Part shown: positions 24,901 to 31,135 of the stretch, piece by piece
Position numbering within the stretch: position 1 is the stretch's first letter
How the letters are laid out: each line of letters begins with the position of its first letter
DNA from: a virus
Length of the DNA stretch: 31,135 bases
Virus record (IMG/VR): IMGVR_UViG_3300020439_000043
Location: 1 to 31,135 of that record
Direction: 5' to 3' (one strand)
Notes under the pieces: generated by a model
What the model saw: only the letters and a program-made list of their open reading frames with translations
Databases searched by the model: none
Told to the model about the DNA's origin: nothing
Program-made: the position numbers and the translations under genes

Positions 24901-26497
24901 CCCCTTGGCCCCTTAAAGTCGTAGCCAAAGATCCAGCCAACCTTAACTGCTCTCTATATTGATTAGTTTGCTGCTGAGCTACTCCTAATAATATCTTCGC
25001 TTGCTGAGCTTGATTTCCTGTATTACCTAAAATAGATTTAGATATATTACTTTCTGTTTGAAGTATGCCGAGAATAGCTTGTTCTAAATTTCTTCTTTTT
25101 TGCGTTTCTGTCGTTATGCCAGCTATTTGAGGTAAAGCTTGCGCAACATAAGTAAAAGAACTTTGAACTAATTTAAATAAAGTGTAAAAAGCAGCTACTG
25201 CACCCGGGCCTGCTAAAACATTTCTTATCCCTTTTAATAATCCATTAGCCAATTGACCTCCTAAGTCATCACCAGTTATTAAATTATTAATAGATTCTGT
25301 TATTGCGTTAGCAGCCCTAGCCGCTGATTTAACTAAAGGATCAAATGTTACACTACCTATAGTAGAAGCTAATTGTTGAGTGCTATTCCCAACTTGCACC
25401 AATAAAGCTGAGACTGTTTGATTTAATCTTGCATTAGCAACGGCAGCTTCATTTGTCGCTCTTGTTCCCTTAACTAAAGCATCTGCATAAATACTCTGCT
25501 CAGAATTTAAATCACTTATAACAGCCTTTAAAATATTAACCTGATAAACACCAGCAACTTGTTCTGATAATTGAGCTCTTTGAGCGTCAGCTAATTTATC
25601 GTAAGCGCCAGCAAAATTTTGAAGAATAGTAGTCGCCGGTAAGGTGTTGCCTTGGATATCCCTAACAGCAATATTAAATTCTTCCAATCTGTCTAGAGTA
25701 TCACTACGTTGTAAGCGAGTAAAAATTGTTTTTAATGCGTTACCAATAACAGCACCACCTCTAGCCGTTCTTTGCTGTGCTGCTGCTATTAAAGCGTTTA
25801 ACTGATCTATGTCAGCGCCAGCTTCTTGGGCCGCTTGACCAGTACGAGCCAAACCTTCGGATAAATCTCTAGCGCTAACAGCAAAAGCTTGTTCAACTGC
25901 AACTAATTTATTTAAAACCTGAGTGGTGTTAATTCCACTTTTAGCGAATCCGTTGACCGTAGCAGTTAAAGCTGCAACGGAAGCTTCAGCTCCTAAACCA
26001 GCTAGACGAGTTAATGTTAAAGCGTCGTTAGTTCTTCTTAAGGTTTCCTCCGCACTTAAACCTTGGCGAGAAAATTCAAGTAAAGCCTTTGAAGCATCGT
26101 TAAAAGAAGTCGCCGTTCTTTTGCTAATATCAAATAAAGCTCTGCCAAATTCCTGAAGCTGACCTGTTGATAAATTTAAAATACGATTAACATCCGTTAA
26201 ATTCTTTTCAACCTCAATAGTAGACTTAGCCAAAGCCCTGAAACTAGCTATTGCTGTACCCAAAACAGCTGTGGAAGCGCCAAATGCTATAACACGCGCA
26301 TTAGAAGCGGCCATTGCTGAACCAAAATCATCAACGGCTCCAGTTATTCTGCCTAAAGGCTGAGTAAAAGATCGCTCATTAATATTCAAATTAAGCGTGT
26401 TAGACTTAGCAAATCTTTGATTAAAAGCATTTACGCCTTGTTGAATAGAATTAATTAAGGCTTGCTGATTTGCTTGAACGTTTACTTGAACTGCCAT
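18962..26497 (-). CDS. Tape measure protein carrying two nuclease-like domains
   Basis: At 2511 residues this is the tail-length ruler. Residues ~60-400 match the TP901-type tape measure core (AFGASTAVLGTAIASFRALA, then NLTDVNRILNLSTGQLQEFG). Residues ~545-1105 form an unusual non-helical insert with repeated GG(Y/F)(I/V)PNFA motifs. It holds two PD-(D/E)XK-like segments (E716, D743, E756-x-K758; and E917, D962, E973-x-K975). Hydrophobic stretches at ~1204-1222, 1251-1290 and 2221-2245 could insert into the inner membrane during ejection. Long Gln/Ala/Glu-rich helices fill ~1295-2080. Two GEYV modules (2088-2138, 2376-2426) resemble the recurrent GGxVPxxxxD-GEYV block of tape measure C-termini. 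No lysozyme or peptidase domain is seen. It follows the chaperone frames by 38 bp. The tape-measure call is firm; the nuclease call is by motif only. Confidence 0.95.
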   Translation of the reverse strand: MAVQVNVQANQQALINSIQQGVNAFNQRFAKSNTLNLNINERSFTQPLGRITGAVDDFGSAMAASNARVIAFGASTAVLGTAIASFRALAKSTIEVEKNLTDVNRILNLSTGQLQEFGRALFDISKRTATSFNDASKALLEFSRQGLSAEETLRRTNDALTLTRLAGLGAEASVAALTATVNGFAKSGINTTQVLNKLVAVEQAFAVSARDLSEGLARTGQAAQEAGADIDQLNALIAAAQQRTARGGAVIGNALKTIFTRLQRSDTLDRLEEFNIAVRDIQGNTLPATTILQNFAGAYDKLADAQRAQLSEQVAGVYQVNILKAVISDLNSEQSIYADALVKGTRATNEAAVANARLNQTVSALLVQVGNSTQQLASTIGSVTFDPLVKSAARAANAITESINNLITGDDLGGQLANGLLKGIRNVLAGPGAVAAFYTLFKLVQSSFTYVAQALPQIAGITTETQKRRNLEQAILGILQTESNISKSILGNTGNQAQQAKILLGVAQQQTNQYREQLRLAGSLATTLRGQGVSVGARGLQTRSGGYIPASTRMAERAGAFAGGYAPGKVVNSPVGGVMNTAEDVKYVPGFAQPFINPPRNSRAGKLHRANAVKQVGVDPYQYRGFVPNFASLSKGYMDLGDLDAFSRSRTELLKYAEINRKGNKLSKSNINLEDQVKFGFDKVVKFDATKVPGFQRVTNVRDSGLSKKAFGEAFEAAIIKSGKFGRIQLAHGLKGDFSSAVDMINTGSKITKLIEAKGGGYDAEITPFKTARAVAENLSDSRFNKMFTSPNQETLKNRTMLIENANYPTVKSKSSRGSRYGGYIPNFAAAYRNPFTGELNNAAIARGLRSGKLTQQQAQAMGYSTSGSKIEARKNKRAAAVNALNYTMAYVPWDIEGFRGGRSGGRLNIAQGTAYEKFILNLLRSGKLKGTTSLGAPFALPARPDVVSSAALKGGTSARIDGYSLSAGEMYEMKAGDPGATLAGLQNKFVKAIENNPEILNPKRKWKNYIFRTTAAKGRGASGGFIPNLAYKGEVMDLEEFISGQKAIYSESPFPHVRNESQPTFASAIADHGGLSNALKDSYRNQSAAGMVYGGYVPNFAAKYQTTEGAGIDVATGVKKAIDLTTDSQKKLDLELKNLIRLYKEGALTRRELIASTDKLSDENKLTLESQKRLRKNISARARSEDKKTKQNNKPESQGRGGFAAAGTALAIGGPLVAGFIEQAAFGNRQRTDMSAGERAGQNVLSTGLTTASTAFAIGGQFGVPGLIGAGVATAAITAASAIGAMSLSAEEFGQILDKYNQTTQENTGAAQNYIQALKTLETETDPEKLAKANTILEDEFRKIKDVNLSKAFDEAGGDVGKLTEALKTYEKERRQGSRRAEENVLAASLGEAGSSVKSLNQLGFTAEQRTVQISNGAGVFSAGPGAPAVSVRNYTALAEGQEGKILNAFSQTFEDLGSLTEEQLQGLQSALRREKMEITFDESDIRDYLTSLGEQSLDEGTASNLAGLFNQLEDSGNVVGAAIINNLVSLMQKRKENIDKASSQAQGRETLISNYRAFRTNLQNRLTQELEGINDRIRSFQADSSLQNMVYSKLNEINSNVFSSVINNANDISKFALRANQASFARDIAVGNANRAESQARGLSALNIQAGQTNFKQGVFKEITSQGLTLSGGEGGQQEQLSTFLNSEDFANKTREDITNFVTSLFAGEDGKLAPKYDTVIQSIDGAREKLENLTEEEQNKLNLAIETSRLEEFSANLNKQIADEQIKLDQERLRITLQQKAAAEDLRYAVESTRIQDQQAVELQRIAAGSQFRYAGLGRGEAFIARQADERSIFEKEQAMRQKQAIAEAQRSAIEIAAQQANINAQDRNTQAVLDLTLAMYAQETKDAVAAMDGNRISAASNNMKNVIAAQNNFNNRSNFNVGSLQGVSLNSATTIADAIAQTEAAIENATDETIKQGYEVQLNNLKLASEELSSSATVFEAAAAQSASDFQRSSGFVNNMKNGFLDMKSQSDTILDNLGRNIPNQFADGMANALTEVAQGTKKIGEAFEDVAIDFGRMIMKEVMRAAVARTLGSIAPGLFGNQAGGLIKAQNGMYVSGNRTGDRNLALLEDGEYVLNRNAVMKMGGPRALDKLNFKMAPRFNRGGSFSSMAGKTISGEFTGEAFYDYGNTASGIDPSNYTDFALQNDAYFQNLKEKRFERHMKKIEKKYNRKMRQAQLISSIVGAVGSMFLGAGLSGYSSASQAGAQGKSALNQGAMTAKDTATQDAMMAAAQKSDYSFGRFMQQNASSISINNVPIDTLAANMQNFVGPVQDSVLQKSTSGLSGMRNISSGISSQGFGVQTAPKTGVFQRMFNTGSNFQREFVTQRGKRQQGGLIGYNLGGFVPYGSRLSDTIPAMLTGGEYVMNNKAVKKYGLGTMNSMNAGAYQAGGEALSNSSTTNNTNNSTSISINVDRNGATTYGADTTSYKQNDIKFSKEMAKQINSMVIGIMSNEKRYGGELYKDDLRG
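23468..23785 (-). other. Candidate PD-(D/E)XK nuclease domain B inside the tape measure protein
   Basis: Residues ~905-1010 have GTAYEKFILNLL (Glu917), ARIDGYSLSAGE (Asp962) and MYEMKAGD (Glu973-x-Lys975), then GLQNKFVKAIE with the Gln seen after the catalytic Lys in many members of this fold. The layout parallels domain A, but similarity outside the motifs is weak, so the two are either old duplicates or separate acquisitions. PNFA-type motifs follow at 1024-1031. Confidence 0.52.
24068..24400 (-). other. Candidate PD-(D/E)XK nuclease domain A inside the tape measure protein
   Basis: Residues ~700-810 read FGEAFEAAII, then SAVDMI, then KLIEAKGGGYDAE. A helix with Glu716, a strand with Asp743 and a strand with Glu756-x-Lys758 is the order of the restriction-endonuclease-like active site. 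PNFA motifs flank it (625-631 and 822-829). Positions of Glu756 and Lys758 were checked against the DNA (24230-24232 and 24224-24226). The family call is by pattern; Asp737 is an alternative metal ligand. Confidence 0.5.
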
Positions 26498-26535
26498 ACT
26501 ACACTATTTACACCAAAAAATAATATAAATTCAGC

Positions 26536-27606
26536 TTATCCAAACAATTTCATCATGTCTTCCATAGAAAGTGAGCCGCCTTTTTTCTTAGCTGCTTCAC
26601 TTAAAGAATTAGTTCGCTCACCTTCTCCCTTAAAGCCAATGTACTCCATGTCTTCTTCCGTAGCCCCGACTATAGTTTGGGCGGCACCTTCTTTTTCGCC
26701 TTTTTGATCCATTATCTTTTTAGCATTTTCATTTGCATTTACATAATCAATTATTCTTTCTGGATCTTTTTTGATGTGTTCAGGCATTTTGTCGTTATTA
26801 TTAAAAATATTTCTAAAATACCTTGAATAAATAAGAAGTTTTAGCTGATTGTAACTTAAATCACATATAGGCTTGCCATAAAACTCATGAGCATGCTCCG
26901 CAAACGGCATAAATAAATTGTAAAAATCTTGTAATACTATATATTGTATAGATTCATCATTAATATTAGAATATACATTATTATATTCTTTTATTATTTG
27001 AAACAAATCTTCAGAATCAATGTCGTCAAACTCTTGCTCTGAATAAGCTAAATTTTGCAACTTTTCGTCCCTATACAAACATTTCAAAATATAAAAATCA
27101 TTTACTCTTTCTTCAGCATAAGATTCGGCGGTTCTAGAAAATAACGCCGCTCTTTCGTTTTTCATTTCATTCAGCTTTTTAATTCCTTCGGCGATGTCTT
27201 TATTTAATCTTTGAATTTCTTTTTTTAGATACTGAACTTTTTTATTGTTTTTTAATTGTTCAATAAAATCTTCCTGCTGTTTAATTCTGCTTTCTTGTTT
27301 TGCGCTCCATTCACCTTCTTCAACCAATCTTTCCAAAGTGTCGTCGTGTGTAGGCACACCTCTTTCTTTTGCTTCTTCAAGATATCTATCGTATACATCA
27401 TCAATATCTATCTGATCGTCGAAAGATATATGCTTTAAATAAAAAGAATTCCCTAAGACATTTATCTTAGAGAATCCTCTTTTTATATCCCTAAAGGCCC
27501 TTCTTAAAGAATTACTCTTCTCCTGAGTTATCAGATTTTTCTGGCTCTTCTCCTGATCCTTCTGGCTCTGATTGCTCTGGTTCTGGTTCTGGCTCTGTTG
27601 TTCCAT
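26536..27606 (-). CDS. Tail assembly chaperone, downstream frame (probable frameshift extension)
   Basis: This frame encodes up to 356 residues and lies directly upstream of the tape measure gene, the usual place of the lambda T/GT-type chaperone extension. Its first ~30 residues (MEQQSQNQNQSNQ) are just the other-frame reading of the acidic end of the upstream gene, which argues that it is expressed by frameshifting rather than from its own ATG. The distinctive sequence begins at about residue 33 (SLRRAFRDIKRGFSKINV). A coiled coil occupies ~101-153. The C-terminal part ends with SMEDMMKLFG. A TAG codon stands immediately before the ATG in the same frame, so any frameshift must occur within the 95-base overlap. 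Chaperones of this kind coat the tape measure and recruit tube subunits. A weak GAG a few bases upstream of the ATG leaves independent initiation possible. Confidence 0.75.
   Translation of the reverse strand: MEQQSQNQNQSNQSQKDQEKSQKNLITQEKSNSLRRAFRDIKRGFSKINVLGNSFYLKHISFDDQIDIDDVYDRYLEEAKERGVPTHDDTLERLVEEGEWSAKQESRIKQQEDFIEQLKNNKKVQYLKKEIQRLNKDIAEGIKKLNEMKNERAALFSRTAESYAEERVNDFYILKCLYRDEKLQNLAYSEQEFDDIDSEDLFQIIKEYNNVYSNINDESIQYIVLQDFYNLFMPFAEHAHEFYGKPICDLSYNQLKLLIYSRYFRNIFNNNDKMPEHIKKDPERIIDYVNANENAKKIMDQKGEKEGAAQTIVGATEEDMEYIGFKGEGERTNSLSEAAKKKGGSLSMEDMMKLFG
27512..27606 (-). other. Probable programmed frameshift window (+1 or -2) in the chaperone
   Basis: The upstream frame ends with TAA at 27514-27512 and the downstream frame opens after TAG at 27609-27607, so the two overlap only here. 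The change from one frame to the other is +1, or equally -2. Candidate sites: the A5 run at 27540-27536 in GAAAAAT, where a lysyl-tRNA can re-pair two bases back; GGAGAAGAG at 27523-27515, where a glutamyl-tRNA on GAA can re-pair on GAG; and an AGGAG two bases upstream of GAG TAA, recalling the internal Shine-Dalgarno plus stop of prfB-type +1 shifting. Confidence 0.55.
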
Positions 27607-28360
27607 CTATTTCTCTAATAATCCTATCAAATTCTTCAGTATCAATATTACTAGTAAAAAACCAATGACTTACGATACTAGCTAATTTACTATAACATTT
27701 GTTATAAATTTCATTATCTGAATCTTCATAATCAAACATAACAGCTTCTCTTTGTTCGAAATTTTTACCCGGGAACAATGGCTCAAACTGATCACCCATT
27801 GTCTCATCGCTGTAAAAAGTAAGGTTTAGAATATACCATAAAATAGCTCTATTTTGAGCTTTAATATCAGCGGTATGATTAAAAAGAGTAATATAACTCG
27901 TTTCTTTTTCCATTAAAGTTTTACGCTTAGCTAAAATCTTCGACGTAAGATCACTCGCTTTTTCTTTTTCTTTTTCCGTTCTTTCTGATTCTGGTTTTAA
28001 ATTAAGAATGCTTAATTCGGCCTGAAGATCTCTCAACTCATCTGCAGCGCCAACCATAGATTTAGCATCAGATTCGCTAATTAAACCTCCAGTATCAGAG
28101 TATTTATTTAAAAGCATTGCTTTTGTTAAAATACCACTTCTAATACAACGACTCATTTCGACACTAAATTCCATATCAGCTTCCTGCATTTGTCGGCGCG
28201 AAGGCTGATTGATTTTAATTTTTACAGGTATCTTTTTCGTTACCTTTTCCTTATAAGAACGAGTGGTTTCTTCCCCTGCTTCGTTCTTTACTTTTTCTGT
28301 TTTTTCTTCTTCAATCTCAGCTAATCTGTTGACTGTGAATGTATGTAAAACTTTGGCCAT
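27512..28360 (-). CDS. Tail assembly chaperone, upstream frame (lambda G-like by position)
   Basis: This 282-residue protein is the first gene of the leftward arm and overlaps the next frame by 95 bases, the classic layout of tail assembly chaperones before a tape measure gene. It is charged and mostly helical. The N-terminus (1-60) is a Lys/Glu-rich beta segment, ~100-160 is probably a coiled coil, and a hydrophobic helix lies at 170-182 (NRAILWYILNLTF). The last ~30 residues are acidic Glu-Pro and Glu-Ser repeats. No database family is evident by eye; the call rests on gene order and the overlap. The start has no clear Shine-Dalgarno sequence and follows the divergent promoter region at 28361-28423. 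Confidence 0.78.
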   Translation of the reverse strand: MAKVLHTFTVNRLAEIEEEKTEKVKNEAGEETTRSYKEKVTKKIPVKIKINQPSRRQMQEADMEFSVEMSRCIRSGILTKAMLLNKYSDTGGLISESDAKSMVGAADELRDLQAELSILNLKPESERTEKEKEKASDLTSKILAKRKTLMEKETSYITLFNHTADIKAQNRAILWYILNLTFYSDETMGDQFEPLFPGKNFEQREAVMFDYEDSDNEIYNKCYSKLASIVSHWFFTSNIDTEEFDRIIREIDGTTEPEPEPEQSEPEGSGEEPEKSDNSGEE

Positions 28361-28382
28361 AGTTTTGTTATCTGTATATAAT
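28353..28382 (+). promoter_or_regulatory. Candidate rightward promoter for the connector-tube genes
   Basis: TATAAT at 28377-28382 is a perfect -10 match, 41 bases before the connector ATG. The only -35 candidate, TTGGCC (28353-28358, spacing 18), is weak and overlaps the chaperone start codon region. It would be back-to-back with the leftward promoter. Confidence 0.25.
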
Positions 28383-28406
28383 ATTAATAATTCTAAAGTT
28401 TTTCAA
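28378..28406 (-). promoter_or_regulatory. Candidate leftward sigma70-like promoter for the chaperone-tape measure-tip genes
   Basis: On the minus strand TTGAAA (28406-28401) is followed after 17 bases by TATTAT (28383-28378), 17 bases before the chaperone ATG. Spacing is ideal and the match good, but this is AT-rich DNA where such matches occur by chance. A Bacteroidota host would use a different consensus. Confidence 0.35.
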
Positions 28407-28423
28407 CCAGTGTAAAGATAAAT

Positions 28424-28879
28424 ATGGCAACAAGCTTAATATCAGCATCTGAAAGAACAGCGTTGAATGCAGTGATAGACGATATTCACGAAACATTTGC
28501 GCGTGATATTACCGTTTATAAAGAAGCCTCAAAAGTTGTTATTATAACTGACCCAAATTTTAACCCTTTGTATGATACTGGTGAAGGAACTACCTCATAT
28601 ATAAATACACCAGTTTATAAGACTTTTAAAGCTAGAATACAATATGAAGATGATATTGGCAAAAGACTTTGGACTGATTCAAATGTCGAATCTCAACTTA
28701 AAATTGACGCAGTTGTTGGCACTGTAAGATTAAAAATTGCTGTAGCAGACTACGCTTATATAAAAGACGCAAAAAGATTTGATTTAGACGGCAAAAGATA
28801 CGTGCTGAATTCATCTTTCAGACCTCATGGATTATTTGACAATAAATACTATACATTATATTTAAAACCTGAAGAATAA
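28424..28879 (+). CDS. Probable head-closure / head-tail connector protein
   Basis: This 151-residue protein opens the rightward arm. Residues ~1-30 form a helix (SERTALNAVIDDIHETFARD) and the rest is mainly beta, including KTFKARIQYEDD and a repeated strand pattern ending YYTLYLKPEE. A small helix-plus-barrel protein at this point, two genes before the tail terminator candidate and three before the tube gene, suits a head-closure or stopper ring. I do not recognise a named family with certainty. It starts behind an A/T-rich leader with no Shine-Dalgarno sequence, and its TAA overlaps the next ATG by one base. Confidence 0.55.
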   Translation: MATSLISASERTALNAVIDDIHETFARDITVYKEASKVVIITDPNFNPLYDTGEGTTSYINTPVYKTFKARIQYEDDIGKRLWTDSNVESQLKIDAVVGTVRLKIAVADYAYIKDAKRFDLDGKRYVLNSSFRPHGLFDNKYYTLYLKPEE

Positions 28880-29466
28880 TGGCATCGCCTTACAAAAATT
28901 TATTTAAAAACTTAGAAAGAGATAAAGACTTCGTGCTAGCTAGGCGAAATGCTATAAAAAAAGAATTTGAAAAAATAAAAAATCAAATGCTAGAAGAATT
29001 CAACGATCATCCTGTGACTAGAGAAATAGAAGCGGGAATAGATGCTTCAAACATATCAGGAACTTTAAACAATATTACTAATTTATTTTCTTTCATTGGT
29101 TTTAGTGCTGGCGATAACCCCATAGCACCAATAAAAGATTTATTACAAAAATCCACATTCAGAATACACGGAGGCGCTGCATCTGGCGTGGCGCTAGCGA
29201 CATTTGAAATACCTAGCGCTAAAACAATTTTTTCTGTTACACCTTTACCTTGGGCGTCAGGAAGAAGTTGGGCTAGAGGAATTGAAAGAGGTATATCAGG
29301 ACTTGGTTATTATTTAAGAAAATCTCAAGGAAGTAGATCTGGATTTGGCATTCAGGCAAAAAAACAAGTTCAAAAAGGGGTTAGATTTAGAAATACTCAA
29401 TATATTTCTGCGCTAATAAATAAATACGAAAAAAAATTTAAAGATTTAAACAACATTAAAATATGA
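28879..29466 (+). CDS. Neck / tail-completion-type structural protein
   Basis: This 195-residue, strongly basic protein is in the slot where long-tailed phages place HK97 gp10-type tail completion proteins. The N-terminal ~45 residues are a charged helix (ERDKDFVLARRNAIKKEF). The centre has a Gly/Asn-rich stretch with NLFSFIGFSAGDNPI. Residues ~125-155 contain the distinctive WASGRSWARGIERGISGLGY, and the C-terminus is a Lys-rich helix. Start and stop overlap both neighbours (TAATG and ATGA), so the four genes of this arm are likely translated together. Function is inferred from position; a role in DNA binding at the neck is possible given its charge. Confidence 0.55.
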   Translation: MASPYKNLFKNLERDKDFVLARRNAIKKEFEKIKNQMLEEFNDHPVTREIEAGIDASNISGTLNNITNLFSFIGFSAGDNPIAPIKDLLQKSTFRIHGGAASGVALATFEIPSAKTIFSVTPLPWASGRSWARGIERGISGLGYYLRKSQGSRSGFGIQAKKQVQKGVRFRNTQYISALINKYEKKFKDLNNIKI

Positions 29467-30323
29467 AACCAGCATTTTCACATGATTTAATAAATAGCTT
29501 TTTTCTTTGGTTTGATAATTTTTTACTTAAAAAAGTAGAAGCTTACAAAACTTACAGCACAAAACTTTATAATTATAACGACGAAAGACTTGGCGGCAGT
29601 AAAGTTGTCTATGGATCTCCCTATAAACAGTGGGTTTACGACCACAGTATCACTGGCGCAACAATACCTAGCGGATTAACAGTAGACGGCACATTTCTCG
29701 CGACGGGAACAAGTGGTATGCAATTTGATTTTGACAATGGAAGGGTGATTTTTAATAGTGGCGTAAATACTGGATTAGATATTTCCGGAACTTACACAGT
29801 AAAAGAAATAAACAGTTATATCACAGATCAAACAGAAGATAAATTAATAATTGAAAATAAATACATAACAAATAGCAGATTTACAATATCTGAAAATTAT
29901 GTAAAACCGTACACTCCGGCGACACCTTCTGTTTTTGTGTCTATGGAAGAAATTGATAACGAACCTTTTTCTTTTGGGGGAGAAGATCTAACTACATGTT
30001 ATGTCAAGGCTGTCGCATTTTGTGAAAATTTATACCAACTAGATGGTGTTTTAAGTACTTTTGCTGATTCTTTTAATGAAGTTATTGGAAAAATACCAAT
30101 GAATTGTCACCCTATAGCTGAGTTTGGCTTGTTGAAAACTGGCGTTTACAGCACTGGTTATGACTACAAAAATGTAGTTGCTGAATGTGGTCCTGAAAAA
30201 TTTTACGTAGCAGACGTAGAAACTTCAAAAATAAGAGATAATAACTTAAAAGAACTAAATCCAGAATTAAATATTGGTTTTATTGAATTTGAGATCAAAA
30301 CAAATAGATATCCCAGATTATAA
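29463..30323 (+). CDS. Probable tail terminator / tail-completion protein with inserted beta domain
   Basis: This 286-residue protein directly precedes the major tail protein gene, the normal place of the tail terminator. The first ~30 residues (SHDLINSFFLWFDNFLLKK) are amphipathic helix, and the C-terminal ~130 residues (PSVFVSMEEIDNEPFSFGGE onward, ending GFIEFEIKTNRYPRL) look like the core fold. Between them, residues ~45-120 form a beta insert with WVYDHSITGATIPSGLTVDG and TSGMQFDFDNGRVIF. The insert probably decorates the neck. Typical terminators are 130-200 residues, so this one is long. It begins in an ATGA overlap with the previous gene and is followed by a 59-bp A/T-rich spacer. The assignment rests mainly on order. 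Confidence 0.55.
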   Translation: MKPAFSHDLINSFFLWFDNFLLKKVEAYKTYSTKLYNYNDERLGGSKVVYGSPYKQWVYDHSITGATIPSGLTVDGTFLATGTSGMQFDFDNGRVIFNSGVNTGLDISGTYTVKEINSYITDQTEDKLIIENKYITNSRFTISENYVKPYTPATPSVFVSMEEIDNEPFSFGGEDLTTCYVKAVAFCENLYQLDGVLSTFADSFNEVIGKIPMNCHPIAEFGLLKTGVYSTGYDYKNVVAECGPEKFYVADVETSKIRDNNLKELNPELNIGFIEFEIKTNRYPRL

Positions 30324-30382
30324 AATTTCACAATATACCACATAAACTGTAAATAAAAATAACAATTTAACTAAAAAATATT

Positions 30383-31135
30383 ATGGCAAGAAGAAATCGT
30401 GTAATTTACCAAAGTCAAGCTTTATTTATCGCTCCTAGCTCTACTGGAGCTCAAGTTAGCGGTGTAGCATCAGGCCCTGAGCTATTCGCATCGAACGCAA
30501 CAGAATTCGGCCCTGATTCTCTAGATCAATTTAAGTCTGGTATTTCGCTACTTAAAAAAATGGACCGTATTCAAAACTGTAACTTTAACTTTACGTTAAA
30601 TAGACAGGATATCAACGAATTCGGTAAACTAGCTCGTATCGATACACTCGTAACAGAACCACCTACAGTTGGTCTCGATTTTAGCTATTATGTTACTGAT
30701 GGCTACAATGAAAGACTAATGGGCTTCAATATGACAGGATTAAAAGCTGGCGTAACTGATGGCCTCATGTCTACAGGCAGACTAGGAGCTCAATCTATTT
30801 CTGGCCTTTTACAAGATACACAAGGAAATAACTATTACATTTTAACCGTTGATGACGGTGAAGACGTTGTTGGTCAATCAGATACATTTGATGGAACAAA
30901 TTCTGTTGTGGCAATCGGAAACGGTTTTGTTACAGATTATTCTTTTGAAGCTGCTGTTGGTGGATTACCTACAGCAACTGTAACCGTTGAAGCTTTCAAT
31001 ATTAAAACCGATTACAATGTAGCAAAAGCATCGAATGCTGTTGCTGACGCCGCTGGAGCTTTCACAAATAAAATGGAGTATATATCTGGCAACAGCCCAG
31101 CTGTTAACCTATTTCAAACTCCAGCTACAAAGTTT
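30383..31135 (+). CDS. Major tail tube protein (3' end beyond the window)
   Basis: The reading frame from the ATG at 30383 (MARRNRVIYQSQALFIAPSS) is open to the window edge, 251 codons, and I found no stop. It is a beta-rich protein of the size and place expected for the tail tube subunit, after the terminator candidate. The hairpin GFVTDYSFEAAVGGLPTATV (181-200) and the NFNFTLNRQD strand (66-75) recur in two minor proteins of the leftward arm. It has its own 59-bp upstream spacer, an A/T-rich region without a clear Shine-Dalgarno sequence. More CGT, CTC and GGC codons appear here than in the leftward genes, which fits a highly expressed product. Tube identity is by pattern and context; a major tail protein fused to a C-terminal Ig-like domain is possible beyond the edge. 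Confidence 0.75.
   Translation, partial: MARRNRVIYQSQALFIAPSSTGAQVSGVASGPELFASNATEFGPDSLDQFKSGISLLKKMDRIQNCNFNFTLNRQDINEFGKLARIDTLVTEPPTVGLDFSYYVTDGYNERLMGFNMTGLKAGVTDGLMSTGRLGAQSISGLLQDTQGNNYYILTVDDGEDVVGQSDTFDGTNSVVAIGNGFVTDYSFEAAVGGLPTATVTVEAFNIKTDYNVAKASNAVADAAGAFTNKMEYISGNSPAVNLFQTPATKF

Noticed and set aside
26498-26535. Promoter or terminator between the chaperone and tape measure genes
   Set aside because: Only 38 A/T-rich bases, with no convincing hairpin or paired -35/-10.
27481-27512. Hairpin downstream of the frameshift window
   Set aside because: Only 4-5 bp stems with very small loops could be drawn, too weak to claim as a stimulatory structure.
30324-30382. Dedicated promoter for the major tail protein gene
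   Set aside because: The spacer is A/T-rich with several TATA-like strings but no credible -35 partner.

Overview
The window is the tail-gene block of a tailed bacteriophage (or prophage), probably a long-tailed siphovirus-like phage. It is AT-rich and almost fully coding; the longest gene-free stretch is 63 bp. No tRNA, rRNA, CRISPR array, insertion sequence, integrase or terminator is visible. Most starts lack a clear Shine-Dalgarno sequence and sit behind A/T-rich leaders. Together with the GTS-type collagen repeats, this suggests a Bacteroidota-type, possibly marine, host; that is an inference, not proof.

Two gene sets diverge from the 63-bp gap at 28361-28423. The right arm (+ strand) runs: probable head-closure/connector protein, a basic neck or tail-completion protein, a probable tail-terminator-region protein, then a major tail tube protein cut by the window end.

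The left arm (- strand, reading leftwards) runs: two overlapping tail assembly chaperone frames joined by a probable programmed frameshift; a 2511-residue tape measure protein; a tail-tube-like protein; a trimeric-fibre-like protein; a second tube-like/distal-tail protein; a lambda M-like protein with a LamG-like domain; a 1188-residue protein of unknown function; lambda L-like, K-like (JAMM), I-like and J-like tail-tip proteins; and a collagen-like fibre cut by the left window edge. The M-L-K-I-J order of phage lambda is kept, but with large insertions.

The most striking feature is inside the tape measure protein. Two segments with the residue pattern of PD-(D/E)XK nucleases lie between repeated GG(Y/F)(I/V)PNFA motifs. 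The tape measure may therefore carry enzymatic cargo that enters the cell with the DNA. Other notable points are a +1/-2 frameshift window in the chaperone, an L-like protein whose four cluster cysteines are split by a ~440-residue insertion, and a beta module shared between the unknown tail protein and the collagen-like fibre. Together the genes encode a complete tail: tube, ruler and its chaperones, tip complex, fibres and neck.
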